NCBI GenBank assembly: GCA_937124495.1
Contig: CAKZKZ010000369.1
Location: 1-8,760, forward strand
From: an uncultured Dokdonia sp.
GTDB taxonomy: Bacteria; Bacteroidota; Bacteroidia; Flavobacteriales; Flavobacteriaceae
Length of the DNA: 8,760 nt
Direction: 5' to 3'
In this document: positions 1-6,821 of the stretch, piece by piece
How positions within the stretch are numbered: the first letter of the stretch is position 1
Layout: each line of letters starts with the position of its first letter
Position numbers and translations under genes: made by a program
The notes under the pieces: generated by a model
The model's input: the letters and a program-made list of their open reading frames with translations, nothing else
Databases searched by the model: none
What the model was told of the DNA's origin: nothing

Positions 1-177
1 AGAAAGTGTGATCCTGTAACGTATTACAAGATAGACACCGCATCAATGTTTCAAACCTACTGCCAACAAGCTGTACATAACGTCATTGAACGATTAACGA
101 AAGACACAGGTGTGCGACCACTTACCGAAGATCAAAAGAAACCAATCCTTAACCAGAAGAACATCTTTAAACGATAG
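1..177 (+). CDS. 3' end of an unidentified mobile-element gene (partial)
   Basis: A reading frame is open from the first base to a TAG at 175-177, giving the last 58 residues of a protein whose start lies outside the window. The visible part is polar and basic, has the segment KCDPVTYYKIDT near its beginning and ends NQKNIFKR. I do not recognise the family. The YYKID stretch recalls winged-helix replication or DNA-binding proteins of phages and plasmids, but this is only a resemblance. The stop lies four bases before the ATG of the following ATPase gene, so the two are almost certainly in one transcript and probably translationally coupled. That context argues for a role in the element's replication, mobilisation or control. 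Confidence 0.6.
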   Translation, partial: RKCDPVTYYKIDTASMFQTYCQQAVHNVIERLTKDTGVRPLTEDQKKPILNQKNIFKR

Positions 178-181
178 GAAG

Positions 182-3100
182 ATGGGATTGTCTGCAAGCG
201 AACAAGCAACCATTCATTTCTATGAGTGGGAGAAACGCATACGTGGTCATTATCATTTTGATACGACCGTAGAACTTGAACCGTATTATGTTCCGTTTGA
301 AAATACGGATAACAATACAAGTCAGTATATCGACGACGGTAAGGCTCCAAGTATCTTTGGACGTATTGGCAAGCTATTAAATCTCCAAGAGAAAACCGAT
401 GCCATAGAAGAACCTGATGACCCGCTAATGGCACACATTTACAAACCCACAACTGATCTTGTGGGTTTCTCTTTGACCTTTCCTTTAGGCAGCGAAATAC
501 AACCGCAACTCTTTCGTGAGTTCTTGCACCTTATTACCTATACGGAAGAACCCATGTCATTTGAGATAATTGGAACGAGTGAGGATATAAATATTCAGAT
601 TGTATCAAGTACAGGAGATAGTCAGCGTATTCATTCACAACTGAGAGCATACTTTCCTCATGTAAATATCAAACCCATAGTAGATGTCTATGAAATAGGA
701 ATAGACCTGTATAGTGAAGAGATTACGATTGTTGACTTTGGACTTTCGCAAGAAACTATGCGACCTCTGGCGAGCAATGATAATTTTCGTATTGATCCAT
801 TGACTTCAATTATCGCAACGATGGATAGTTTGGAGGAATATGATGTTGCGATATTTCAGGTACTCTTTCAAGGAGTACAAAACTCATGGGCAAATGATAT
901 GCAGTATTCGGTATCGGATGGTACAGGGGGTAGTTTTTTTTCTAATAGCCCAGAAATGCCAAACCTTGCTAAAGAAAAAACTGCCGAACCGCTATTCTCA
1001 GTTGTTATGCGAGTAGCGGTAGAAAGTGATAGTAATGAAAGGAGCGAATACTTGGCGTCAGAATTCATACGTAATATCACCACCGTATCACAATCATCCT
1101 ACAATAGCCTCATCCCACTAAACAACAAAGATTATGACTATCAACAGCATCTACGTAATGTATTTCTGCGTTGTTCTAATCGTCTTGGGTTTCTCTTAAA
1201 CACGAGGGAATTAGTGCAGTTCGTTCATTATCCAAATAGAACGGTAGTTAGTGCAAAACTTGGCATACAAGGAGGTAAAACAAAATCACTTCCTACAGAA
1301 GTAATTAACCAAGCATACGTCATTGGAGTAAATCAACATAACGGGGTACTACAAGATGTAAGCCTGAACGATGAAATGCGTTTACGACACACTCATATTA
1401 TCGGTGCTACAGGTGTTGGGAAATCAACCTTGATTGCTAATATGGTTTTAGCTGATGTTGAGCAGGGAAATGGTTGTGCTATTTTTGACCCTCATGGTGA
1501 TATTTGTGATGACATACTCGCTCGTATTCCTGCACACCGTGTTCACGATGTTATCCTCATAGACCCTTCTGATCTTGATTACCCAATTGGTTTTAATCTA
1601 TTAGGTGCAAGTACCGAAGCTGAAAAGATTGTACTGTCTTCTGACCTTGTCGCATCCTTTAAACGATACGCAACGTCGTGGGGAGACAATATGACTGCGG
1701 TATTATCAAACGCAATTAATACTTTTTTGGAACACCCCGATGGCGGAACCATTATCGAACTGAAACGATTTATCCTCGAAGATAAATTTAGAAATGAGTT
1801 TTTGAAAAATGTTGATGACCCGTCACTACATTACTACTGGAAAAATGAATATCCAATGGTACGCAAGAGAATAGCACCACTTTTAACCCGCATTGATACA
1901 TTCTTGCGACCAAAGACGGTCAGATATATGCTTGCTCAAAAGGAAGGAATTGATTTTAAAGCCTGTATTGAGGAGAAAAAGATTATCCTTATCAAATTAT
2001 CACAAGGTTTGATTGGAGAAGAAAACAGCTATCTCTTAGGTTCGTTATTCCTTTCAAAACTTAATCAAGTAGCCCTTGGTAGACAGAACCTATCAAAATC
2101 AGAACGTCATCCTTTTTATATTTACCTCGATGAATTCCAGAACTTCATCACACCGAGTATTACTTCTATTCTTTCAGGTGCAAGAAAATATGGTTTAGGT
2201 CTAATATTAGCCCATCAAGAACTCGCACAAATTGAAGATACCAAAACTTTAAATTCTGTTATTTCTAATCCTCACATACGTATTTGCTTTAGGCTTGGTG
2301 ATACCGATGCAAAGAAGCTTGAATCGGGCTTTTCATTTTTTGAGCAAAGCGATGTACAAAGTCTTGGCATAGGTCAAGCCATTATGCGTATTGGTAGTAG
2401 TAGCAATGATTTCAATATTCAAACCGCACCACTTACAAAACAAAATGAAGAAATCACACAGCTTATTCGTACTCAGGTAGTAGAGCAAACACGATCACAC
2501 TATGGCAAAGAACGATCACACATTGAACAAATCATAGTTGATCTCTTACCAAAAAGGGAAGGGAAGACAGAATCTAAGGATGTAAAGCTTAAAGAAGAAA
2601 AACCAACGATAGAACCCCTAACTACAAATAACGAGACCCAACAGGAAATAGAATCAAAACCAGAAATAGAACTACAAACAGAAATTAAAACACCTTTAGA
2701 AGAACAGAAAGAAGCATACCTAGAATCTGTTACAGAAAAAGAAAGAACGCAAAAACACCGATTACTTCAAGAGTATGTGAGGACGATAGGGTTACAACGT
2801 GGATTTAAAGCCACTCTAGAAGACGAATTACCAAATGGTAAACGTATAGATGTAACGCTCGTAAAAGATGAACTACGCATCGCTATTGAGATTTCTGTAA
2901 CGAATACGATCGATTATGAAGTGCAAAATATCAAGAAGTGTTTAGAGGCTGAATATTCTCATATTTATATGATCTCTGAAAGCAAGGTACATCTTAAAAA
3001 CATAGCCAAGAAAGCAAAGGAGATAATAGACAAACCCTTACTCAAAAAAGTAAGGTATTTACCTTCTCAAGAATTATCTCAACAGCTTGATACATTCACA

Positions 3101-3244
3101 CAAAAAAAGTCTAAGAATAATAAGCGTGTAAGAGGCTATCGCGTAACATCAAATCACATTGATATTGCATCTCCACAAGCAGAAGAAAAAAATGAAAATA
3201 TTCAAAAAATCATTCTTACAAACATAAAGCCCAAAAAGAAGTAA
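182..3244 (+). CDS. VirD4/TraG/HerA-like DNA-translocase ATPase with a C-terminal nuclease-fold-like domain
   Basis: This 1020-residue protein probably pumps DNA as a ring ATPase: a coupling protein for conjugation, or a translocase serving the element. The Walker A motif is GATGVGKST at residues 408-416. Walker B is YLDEFQNF with the acidic pair at 650-651. The segment RKYGLGLILAHQE (668-680) is the conserved core strand and sensor region of the VirD4/TraG group, and DPHGDICDDIL follows Walker A. The first 390 residues form a family-specific domain with no obvious transmembrane helix, unlike classical VirD4. A Glu/Lys-rich linker (about 790-860) leads to a module with RIDV (Asp890) and IAIEIS (Glu903), resembling a PD-(D/E)XK core with Ser in place of Lys. 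I start at ATG 182 because it follows the upstream stop by four bases and is preceded by AGGAAG; an in-frame ATG at 110 would overlap the upstream gene by 68 bases. The family assignment is firm, the exact role is inferred. Confidence 0.88.
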   Translation: MGLSASEQATIHFYEWEKRIRGHYHFDTTVELEPYYVPFENTDNNTSQYIDDGKAPSIFGRIGKLLNLQEKTDAIEEPDDPLMAHIYKPTTDLVGFSLTFPLGSEIQPQLFREFLHLITYTEEPMSFEIIGTSEDINIQIVSSTGDSQRIHSQLRAYFPHVNIKPIVDVYEIGIDLYSEEITIVDFGLSQETMRPLASNDNFRIDPLTSIIATMDSLEEYDVAIFQVLFQGVQNSWANDMQYSVSDGTGGSFFSNSPEMPNLAKEKTAEPLFSVVMRVAVESDSNERSEYLASEFIRNITTVSQSSYNSLIPLNNKDYDYQQHLRNVFLRCSNRLGFLLNTRELVQFVHYPNRTVVSAKLGIQGGKTKSLPTEVINQAYVIGVNQHNGVLQDVSLNDEMRLRHTHIIGATGVGKSTLIANMVLADVEQGNGCAIFDPHGDICDDILARIPAHRVHDVILIDPSDLDYPIGFNLLGASTEAEKIVLSSDLVASFKRYATSWGDNMTAVLSNAINTFLEHPDGGTIIELKRFILEDKFRNEFLKNVDDPSLHYYWKNEYPMVRKRIAPLLTRIDTFLRPKTVRYMLAQKEGIDFKACIEEKKIILIKLSQGLIGEENSYLLGSLFLSKLNQVALGRQNLSKSERHPFYIYLDEFQNFITPSITSILSGARKYGLGLILAHQELAQIEDTKTLNSVISNPHIRICFRLGDTDAKKLESGFSFFEQSDVQSLGIGQAIMRIGSSSNDFNIQTAPLTKQNEEITQLIRTQVVEQTRSHYGKERSHIEQIIVDLLPKREGKTESKDVKLKEEKPTIEPLTTNNETQQEIESKPEIELQTEIKTPLEEQKEAYLESVTEKERTQKHRLLQEYVRTIGLQRGFKATLEDELPNGKRIDVTLVKDELRIAIEISVTNTIDYEVQNIKKCLEAEYSHIYMISESKVHLKNIAKKAKEIIDKPLLKKVRYLPSQELSQQLDTFTQKKSKNNKRVRGYRVTSNHIDIASPQAEEKNENIQKIILTNIKPKKK

Positions 3245-3331
3245 AATGCTCCAAAATACCTGTGAAACAAGAGGCTTTGCTTGCTGTTGGAACACCCTTT
3301 TTGTAACTTAAAAGTAGCTAAAAAGAAGTAA
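3233..3331 (+). repeat. 12-bp direct repeats flanking the ATPase-recombinase spacer
   Basis: AAAAAGAAGTAA occurs at 3233-3244, where it forms the last codons and stop of the ATPase gene, and again at 3320-3331, where it supplies the AGAAG ribosome-binding sequence just before the recombinase ATG. The spacer between the copies is 75 bases and has no evident gene or strong terminator. The repeat may mark an insertion or slippage event that separated two genes once directly abutting. In such A-rich DNA coincidence is also possible. Confidence 0.45.
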
Positions 3332-3332
3332 T

Positions 3333-5531
3333 ATGAGTCAAAAAAAAGTGGGTATTTGGATACGCGTTTCAAGTCGTATGCAGGTAGAGAGAGAGAGCGA
3401 CCTCCATCATGAAATTCGTGCTAAAGAATATGTGAAAAATCGTGGTTGGAAAATTGCAAAAATATACCGTCTTCCTGCCTTAAGTGGGCGGTCAATAATG
3501 GACTATGAACAAGCGAAAGAGATGCTAGCAGATATTCGCTCTAACAAGATTTCAGGATTAGTATTTTCTAAAGTTCCTCGCCTTGCTAGAAACACTATGG
3601 AACTTATTCAAATATCAAAAATATTTGATAAACACGGCGCCGATTTAGTTTCAATGGATATGCAAATAGATACCTCAACTGCTATGGGGAGGCATTGTTT
3701 TAGGCAAATGAGTTCACAGGCTGAGTGGGAACTTGATATGATATCTGAGCGTGTTACAGCATCAACACTTACTCGTGCTGACTTAGGTAAGCACATAGGA
3801 GGTCAAGCACCGTATGGTTTTAAGTATGAGAATAAGAAATTAACTATCAACGAAGACGAAGCTCCTATCGTACAACTCATGTTTGAACTATTTCTTGAAC
3901 ACAAACGCAAAAAGACGGTTGCTAGAATATTGAATGATAAAGGTTATCGTACAAAGAAAGGTAATATGTTTACTGACTCAACGGTCAAACGATTATTAAC
4001 TGAACCCGTGGCAAAGGGCTTACAGATTATGAACCGTAGGCAGAGTAAAAACAATACGAAAAAGTATGGAACTTTTAAACCAAAAGAAGCGTGGGTGTTT
4101 CATAAAGTAGATGCTATTGTTTCCGAAGAATTATGGAATCAAGTCAACCTTATTATTAATAAGCAAGCAAAAACCAATAAGAAACCTCTTAATACCCTCG
4201 TACACTTATTCACAGGATTTCTCTTTTGTGAATGTGGTGGACGTATGTATACCCGAACGACAAACAAAAACTATAACTGTAAAAACGGTTGCGGTAATAG
4301 AATTCATAAAGAAGATATCGAAGAAATTTTCAAAAATGAACTCTATAACTATACCGTTTCAAAGAAAGATGTTGACTCATATTTTAAACAATTGGGAAGT
4401 GTTATTCAAGAAAAAGAGAAACAACTCGAAAGTCTTAAAAAACAACAAGTAGCGATTAATAATAAAATTGAAAATCTTTTAGAACTTCATCTACAAGGAC
4501 AAATTAAAACAGAAGCATTCCATGCCTATCATCAAAAACCGTATGAACGATTACAACAGGTTGAAGAATCTATTATCGAATTAGAACAAGAAGTATCAAG
4601 TTTTTCTGGAAGAGAAGATGCTACTCATTCCATCATCGAAGAAGCAAGAAACCTATATGAAAGATGGGATACCTTAAGTCACGATCAAAAGCGAAATATT
4701 ATTGAAATCATCACCGATAAGATTATTGTAGGCAAAGATGATATTACTATAAACCTCTATAAAATCATACCTGACGGCTATATGCCGTCTTCTTTTGAAT
4801 CAGGGACAAATGGGCAACACACCCTTTCCAATGTCGCTTTAGTCGGTGGTGGCAGTTATCCGCAGCCTGGAGAGATTTCACTGTCTCATAACGGTGTATT
4901 ATTTCTCGATGAATTACCAGAGTTCAAAAGAGAAGTTCTCGAAGTCATGCGACAACCGCTAGAAGATAGAGAAGTTACGATTTCTCGTGCACGTTTTACT
5001 GTGACGTATCCTAGTAGTTTTATGCTGGTTGCGAGTATGAATCCGAGTCCGAGTGGCTATTTTAATGATCCTGATGCTCCTGTTACCAGTAGTCCGGCCG
5101 AGATGCAACGTTATCTAGGGAAGGTAAGTGGTCCATTATTAGATCGTATTGATATTCATATAGAAGTCACACCTGTCCCTTTTGAAAAACTAAGTAGTGA
5201 GCAAAAAGCCGAGTCGAGTGTAGAAATTCGGAAACGAGTGACAGCAGCTAGGGAATTGCAAGTAGTTCGCTTTCGCGAAAGCGAGGCCACCAACTATAAC
5301 GCTCAGATGAATGTCAAGCAAATCCGAACGTATTGCGCACTAGATGACGCTTCCAAGCAACTACTCAAAACCGCTATGGAACGATTGAATCTTTCTGCTC
5401 GAGCTTATGATCGTATTTTGAAAGTATCTCGAACCATTGCAGATTTGGCGGATAGTGAAACCGTTACAGGAACCCATATCAGCGAAGCGATACAGTATCG
5501 TAGTTTGGATAGAGATGGATGGTTGGGGTAA
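3333..5531 (+). CDS. large serine recombinase fused in frame to the C-terminal half of ComM
   Basis: Residues 1 to about 495 are a complete large serine recombinase, the probable integrase of the element. The resolvase domain carries RVSSRMQ with the likely nucleophile Ser13, and VPRLARN with catalytic-type Arg83 and Arg86. A recombinase domain follows (about 155-265: GGQAPYGF, then a helix-rich DNA-binding part). A zinc ribbon has Cys299, Cys301, Cys316 and Cys320, with a CEC rather than CxxC first pair. A coiled coil spans about 351-422, and the usual closing segment KIIVGKDDITINLY is near 463-476. From about residue 497 the frame switches abruptly into ComM and ends with its normal C-terminus YRSLDRDGWLG. 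The start ATG follows AGAAG with four bases between. A free recombinase of this type should be roughly 500 residues, so 732 is anomalous and reflects integration, not an ancestral domain fusion. Whether the chimera is made and active is unknown. Confidence 0.9.
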   Translation: MSQKKVGIWIRVSSRMQVERESDLHHEIRAKEYVKNRGWKIAKIYRLPALSGRSIMDYEQAKEMLADIRSNKISGLVFSKVPRLARNTMELIQISKIFDKHGADLVSMDMQIDTSTAMGRHCFRQMSSQAEWELDMISERVTASTLTRADLGKHIGGQAPYGFKYENKKLTINEDEAPIVQLMFELFLEHKRKKTVARILNDKGYRTKKGNMFTDSTVKRLLTEPVAKGLQIMNRRQSKNNTKKYGTFKPKEAWVFHKVDAIVSEELWNQVNLIINKQAKTNKKPLNTLVHLFTGFLFCECGGRMYTRTTNKNYNCKNGCGNRIHKEDIEEIFKNELYNYTVSKKDVDSYFKQLGSVIQEKEKQLESLKKQQVAINNKIENLLELHLQGQIKTEAFHAYHQKPYERLQQVEESIIELEQEVSSFSGREDATHSIIEEARNLYERWDTLSHDQKRNIIEIITDKIIVGKDDITINLYKIIPDGYMPSSFESGTNGQHTLSNVALVGGGSYPQPGEISLSHNGVLFLDELPEFKREVLEVMRQPLEDREVTISRARFTVTYPSSFMLVASMNPSPSGYFNDPDAPVTSSPAEMQRYLGKVSGPLLDRIDIHIEVTPVPFEKLSSEQKAESSVEIRKRVTAARELQVVRFRESEATNYNAQMNVKQIRTYCALDDASKQLLKTAMERLNLSARAYDRILKVSRTIADLADSETVTGTHISEAIQYRSLDRDGWLG
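4811..4830 (+). other. probable attachment-site junction (element/comM)
   Basis: Left of this stretch the translation is recombinase-like (SSFESGTNGQ); right of it, it is unbroken ComM (NVALVGGGSYPQPGEISL). In uninterrupted ComM proteins the sequence before VALVGGG is typically close to SPHHTISD, while here it reads NGQHTLSN. The shared HT codons, around CAACACACC at 4815-4823, are therefore the best candidate for the common core of attP and attB. The precise crossover dinucleotide cannot be fixed without the other junction or an empty site. The opposite junction should lie at the left end of the element, outside the window. Confidence 0.6.
4821..5531 (+). pseudogene. comM: comM 3' fragment, copy 1 (disrupted target gene)
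   Basis: This is the C-terminal half, about 236 residues of a usual 505-515, of the YifB/ComM Mg-chelatase-like AAA+ ATPase. In well-studied bacteria ComM is a DNA helicase that promotes branch migration during natural transformation. The fragment keeps Walker B (VLFLDELPEF, chimera residues 522-531), ISRARFTV, the SMNPSPSGYF sensor-type loop, LLDRIDIHIEV with a candidate arginine finger (Arg605), and the Mg-chelatase C-terminal domain ending DRDGWLG. The N-terminal domain and Walker A are absent because the element separates them. With Walker A and Walker B on different polypeptides, ATPase function should be lost while the element is in place. The reading frame is fully intact and well conserved, which fits recent interruption or restoration on excision. 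Confidence 0.85.
5268..5283. repeat. 16-bp perfect palindrome within comM copy 1
   Basis: CGCTTTCGCGAAAGCG is a perfect 16-base palindrome inside the coding sequence, where it encodes part of RFRESE. The same word occurs in comM copy 2 at the equivalent position. I recall this word as frequent in flavobacterial genomes, but I cannot count it here. It is therefore a candidate genome-wide repeat or protein-binding word, not a local accident. Confidence 0.6.
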
Positions 5532-5571
5532 ACTAGCTATACACTTTTGGGAGTAAAGTATTATTCAGAAT

Positions 5572-5594
5572 GGCACCAGTTATAAACTGGCGCT
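5572..5594. repeat. REP-like imperfect palindrome downstream of comM copy 1
   Basis: The arms ACCAGTT and AACTGGC around an ATA loop, extended by GC pairs with one mismatch, form a stem of about ten pairs starting 41 bases after the comM stop. A very similar palindrome follows comM copy 2. It resembles the extragenic palindromes of Bacteroidota that are often linked to REP-associated transposases. It lacks a following U-run for the + strand, so it is not a typical intrinsic terminator, though it could end transcription from either side of the convergent genes. Confidence 0.5.
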
Positions 5595-5674
5595 AGCCTT
5601 TAGATTAACAAATAGATTAAAATACTGATGAAGTTTCTTTTTTGCTTCTTTTTTAAATTCAACTTTAGTCTCGT

Positions 5675-6700
5675 TTATAAATTCAATGTATTGAAATAGT
5701 TTTTTACTTGAGAAATGTGTTTTTCTTTGGCTTCAGAATCCAACCAACTTGCTTTAAAAGCATTGATAGCCAATTGCATCAATTGATCATTATTTAAACC
5801 TAAGGCTTTAGCCGTTTCATAATAATTCTCATTCATATAACCTCCAAAATAAGCAGGATCGTCTGAATGAATGGTTGCTAAAATTCCTCTCTGGAGCATT
5901 TTTTTTACTGGATGGGCCTCCATTTTTTGAATGACTTTGAGTTCTAAATTACTAAGTGGACACAAGGTTAAAGCTATGTTTTCTTCAAGTAATTTTTGAA
6001 CCAAAGTTTCGTCATCTAAACAACGATTTCCATGGTCTATTCTCACAACTTTTAAAAGATCGAGTGCTTCCCAGATATAGTCTACTGGCCCTTCTTCTCC
6101 AGCATGAGCTACTAATTTATAACCGTGATTAGCAGATGCTTCAAACACATTGACAAACTTGCTGGGGGGATTTCCTAACTCAGATGAATCTAATCCTACA
6201 CCATCAATCCAATGCTTGAATGGTAGAGACGATTCAAGTGTTTTGAATGCTTCTTCTTCGCTTAAATGTCGCAAATAAGACATGATGAGCTTATAGGAAA
6301 TATTTAATTCATGTTTGGCTTTTTCAAGGGCTCTATATATCCCATTAATAACAATATCAAACCCGATCCCTCTATCTGTATGAGTTTGGGGATCGAAAAA
6401 TATTTCCACATGGACAACATTTTGACTGTGAACTTTAGTTAAGTAAGCCCAAGTCAAGTCGTAAAAATCTTGCTCATGAATCAGCACCTGAGCGCCTATA
6501 TAATAAATATCTAAAAATTCTTGAAGATTATTAAACTTGTATGCTTTCTTTAATGATTCGATGGAGTCATACTCTAAATCTATATTATTTCTGTTGGCTA
6601 TTTCGAACATGAGTTCAGGTTCAAAACTCCCTTCGATGTGTAAGTGAAGTTCTGCTTTGGGAATACCTTGGATAATTTTCTTTAGGTCAGATGATTCCAT
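5675..6700 (-). CDS. add: adenine/adenosine deaminase (purine deaminase, A_deaminase family)
   Basis: This 341-residue cytosolic zinc enzyme of purine salvage hydrolytically deaminates adenine or adenosine. All family landmarks are present: metal-binding His19 and His21 in AELHLHIEG, His199 and catalytic-type Glu202 in AHAGEEGP, His223 in RIDHGNR, and Asp280-Asp281 in IHSDDPAYFGGY. The segments FFDPQTHTDRG and DSSELGNPPSKF match the adenine-deaminase-like branch better than classical adenosine deaminase, so adenine to hypoxanthine is my preferred reaction; the symbol add follows common annotation. The length is normal and the frame intact. The gene lies alone between two comM 3' fragments and is convergent with copy 1 and divergent from copy 2. 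It could be the native neighbour of comM or a gene trapped by a duplication; nothing links it to the mobile element's function. Confidence 0.93.
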   Translation of the reverse strand: MESSDLKKIIQGIPKAELHLHIEGSFEPELMFEIANRNNIDLEYDSIESLKKAYKFNNLQEFLDIYYIGAQVLIHEQDFYDLTWAYLTKVHSQNVVHVEIFFDPQTHTDRGIGFDIVINGIYRALEKAKHELNISYKLIMSYLRHLSEEEAFKTLESSLPFKHWIDGVGLDSSELGNPPSKFVNVFEASANHGYKLVAHAGEEGPVDYIWEALDLLKVVRIDHGNRCLDDETLVQKLLEENIALTLCPLSNLELKVIQKMEAHPVKKMLQRGILATIHSDDPAYFGGYMNENYYETAKALGLNNDQLMQLAINAFKASWLDSEAKEKHISQVKNYFNTLNL

Positions 6701-6821
6701 ATTGTGTATAGTATTTGAAAATTATTTATGAAGATAACGTCTAATGTATGGAAAGTGCGGATTTGCTAACTTCTACCAATTGATTAAGCACTAAAATAAG
6801 CATTTTCTAAGTATATTATTA

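Larger units (their letters stand above)
1..4820 (+). mobile_element. right-hand part of an integrative element inserted in comM
   Basis: Three co-directional genes (an unknown 3' end, a VirD4/HerA-like ATPase and a large serine recombinase) lead up to an abrupt junction with the 3' half of comM near 4811-4830. A site-specific serine recombinase at the very edge of the insert, pointing at an interrupted host gene, is the classic layout of an integrated element with its integrase next to the attachment site. The left end and the 5' half of comM are not in the window, so the element's size and cargo are unknown. Whether it is conjugative, mobilisable or plasmid-like cannot be decided, because no relaxase or mating-channel gene is visible here. 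The right boundary is estimated from where ComM homology begins, to within about 15 bases. Confidence 0.75.

Noticed and set aside
110..181. Extension of the ATPase to an upstream in-frame ATG at 110
   Set aside because: It would overlap the upstream gene by 68 bases and has a basic sequence without family character; ATG 182, four bases after the upstream stop and preceded by AGGAAG, fits better.
132..1083. Antisense open frames at 132-452 and 868-1083
   Set aside because: They lie wholly within the strongly supported ATPase gene and their translations show no domain-like features.
3608..4452. Open frames at 3608-3796 (minus) and 4111-4452 (plus, other frame)
   Set aside because: Both are embedded in the serine recombinase coding region, whose frame carries all the motifs.
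4821..5531. Recombinase-ComM as an evolved functional domain fusion
   Set aside because: The ComM part begins abruptly at a mid-domain position between Walker A and Walker B, which fits insertion into a gene better than a domain-level fusion; I keep the possibility that the chimera is translated.
5640..5665. Intrinsic terminator for the deaminase in the T-rich stretch
   Set aside because: GAAG and CTTC arms are only four bases long with a poor stem; too weak to call.
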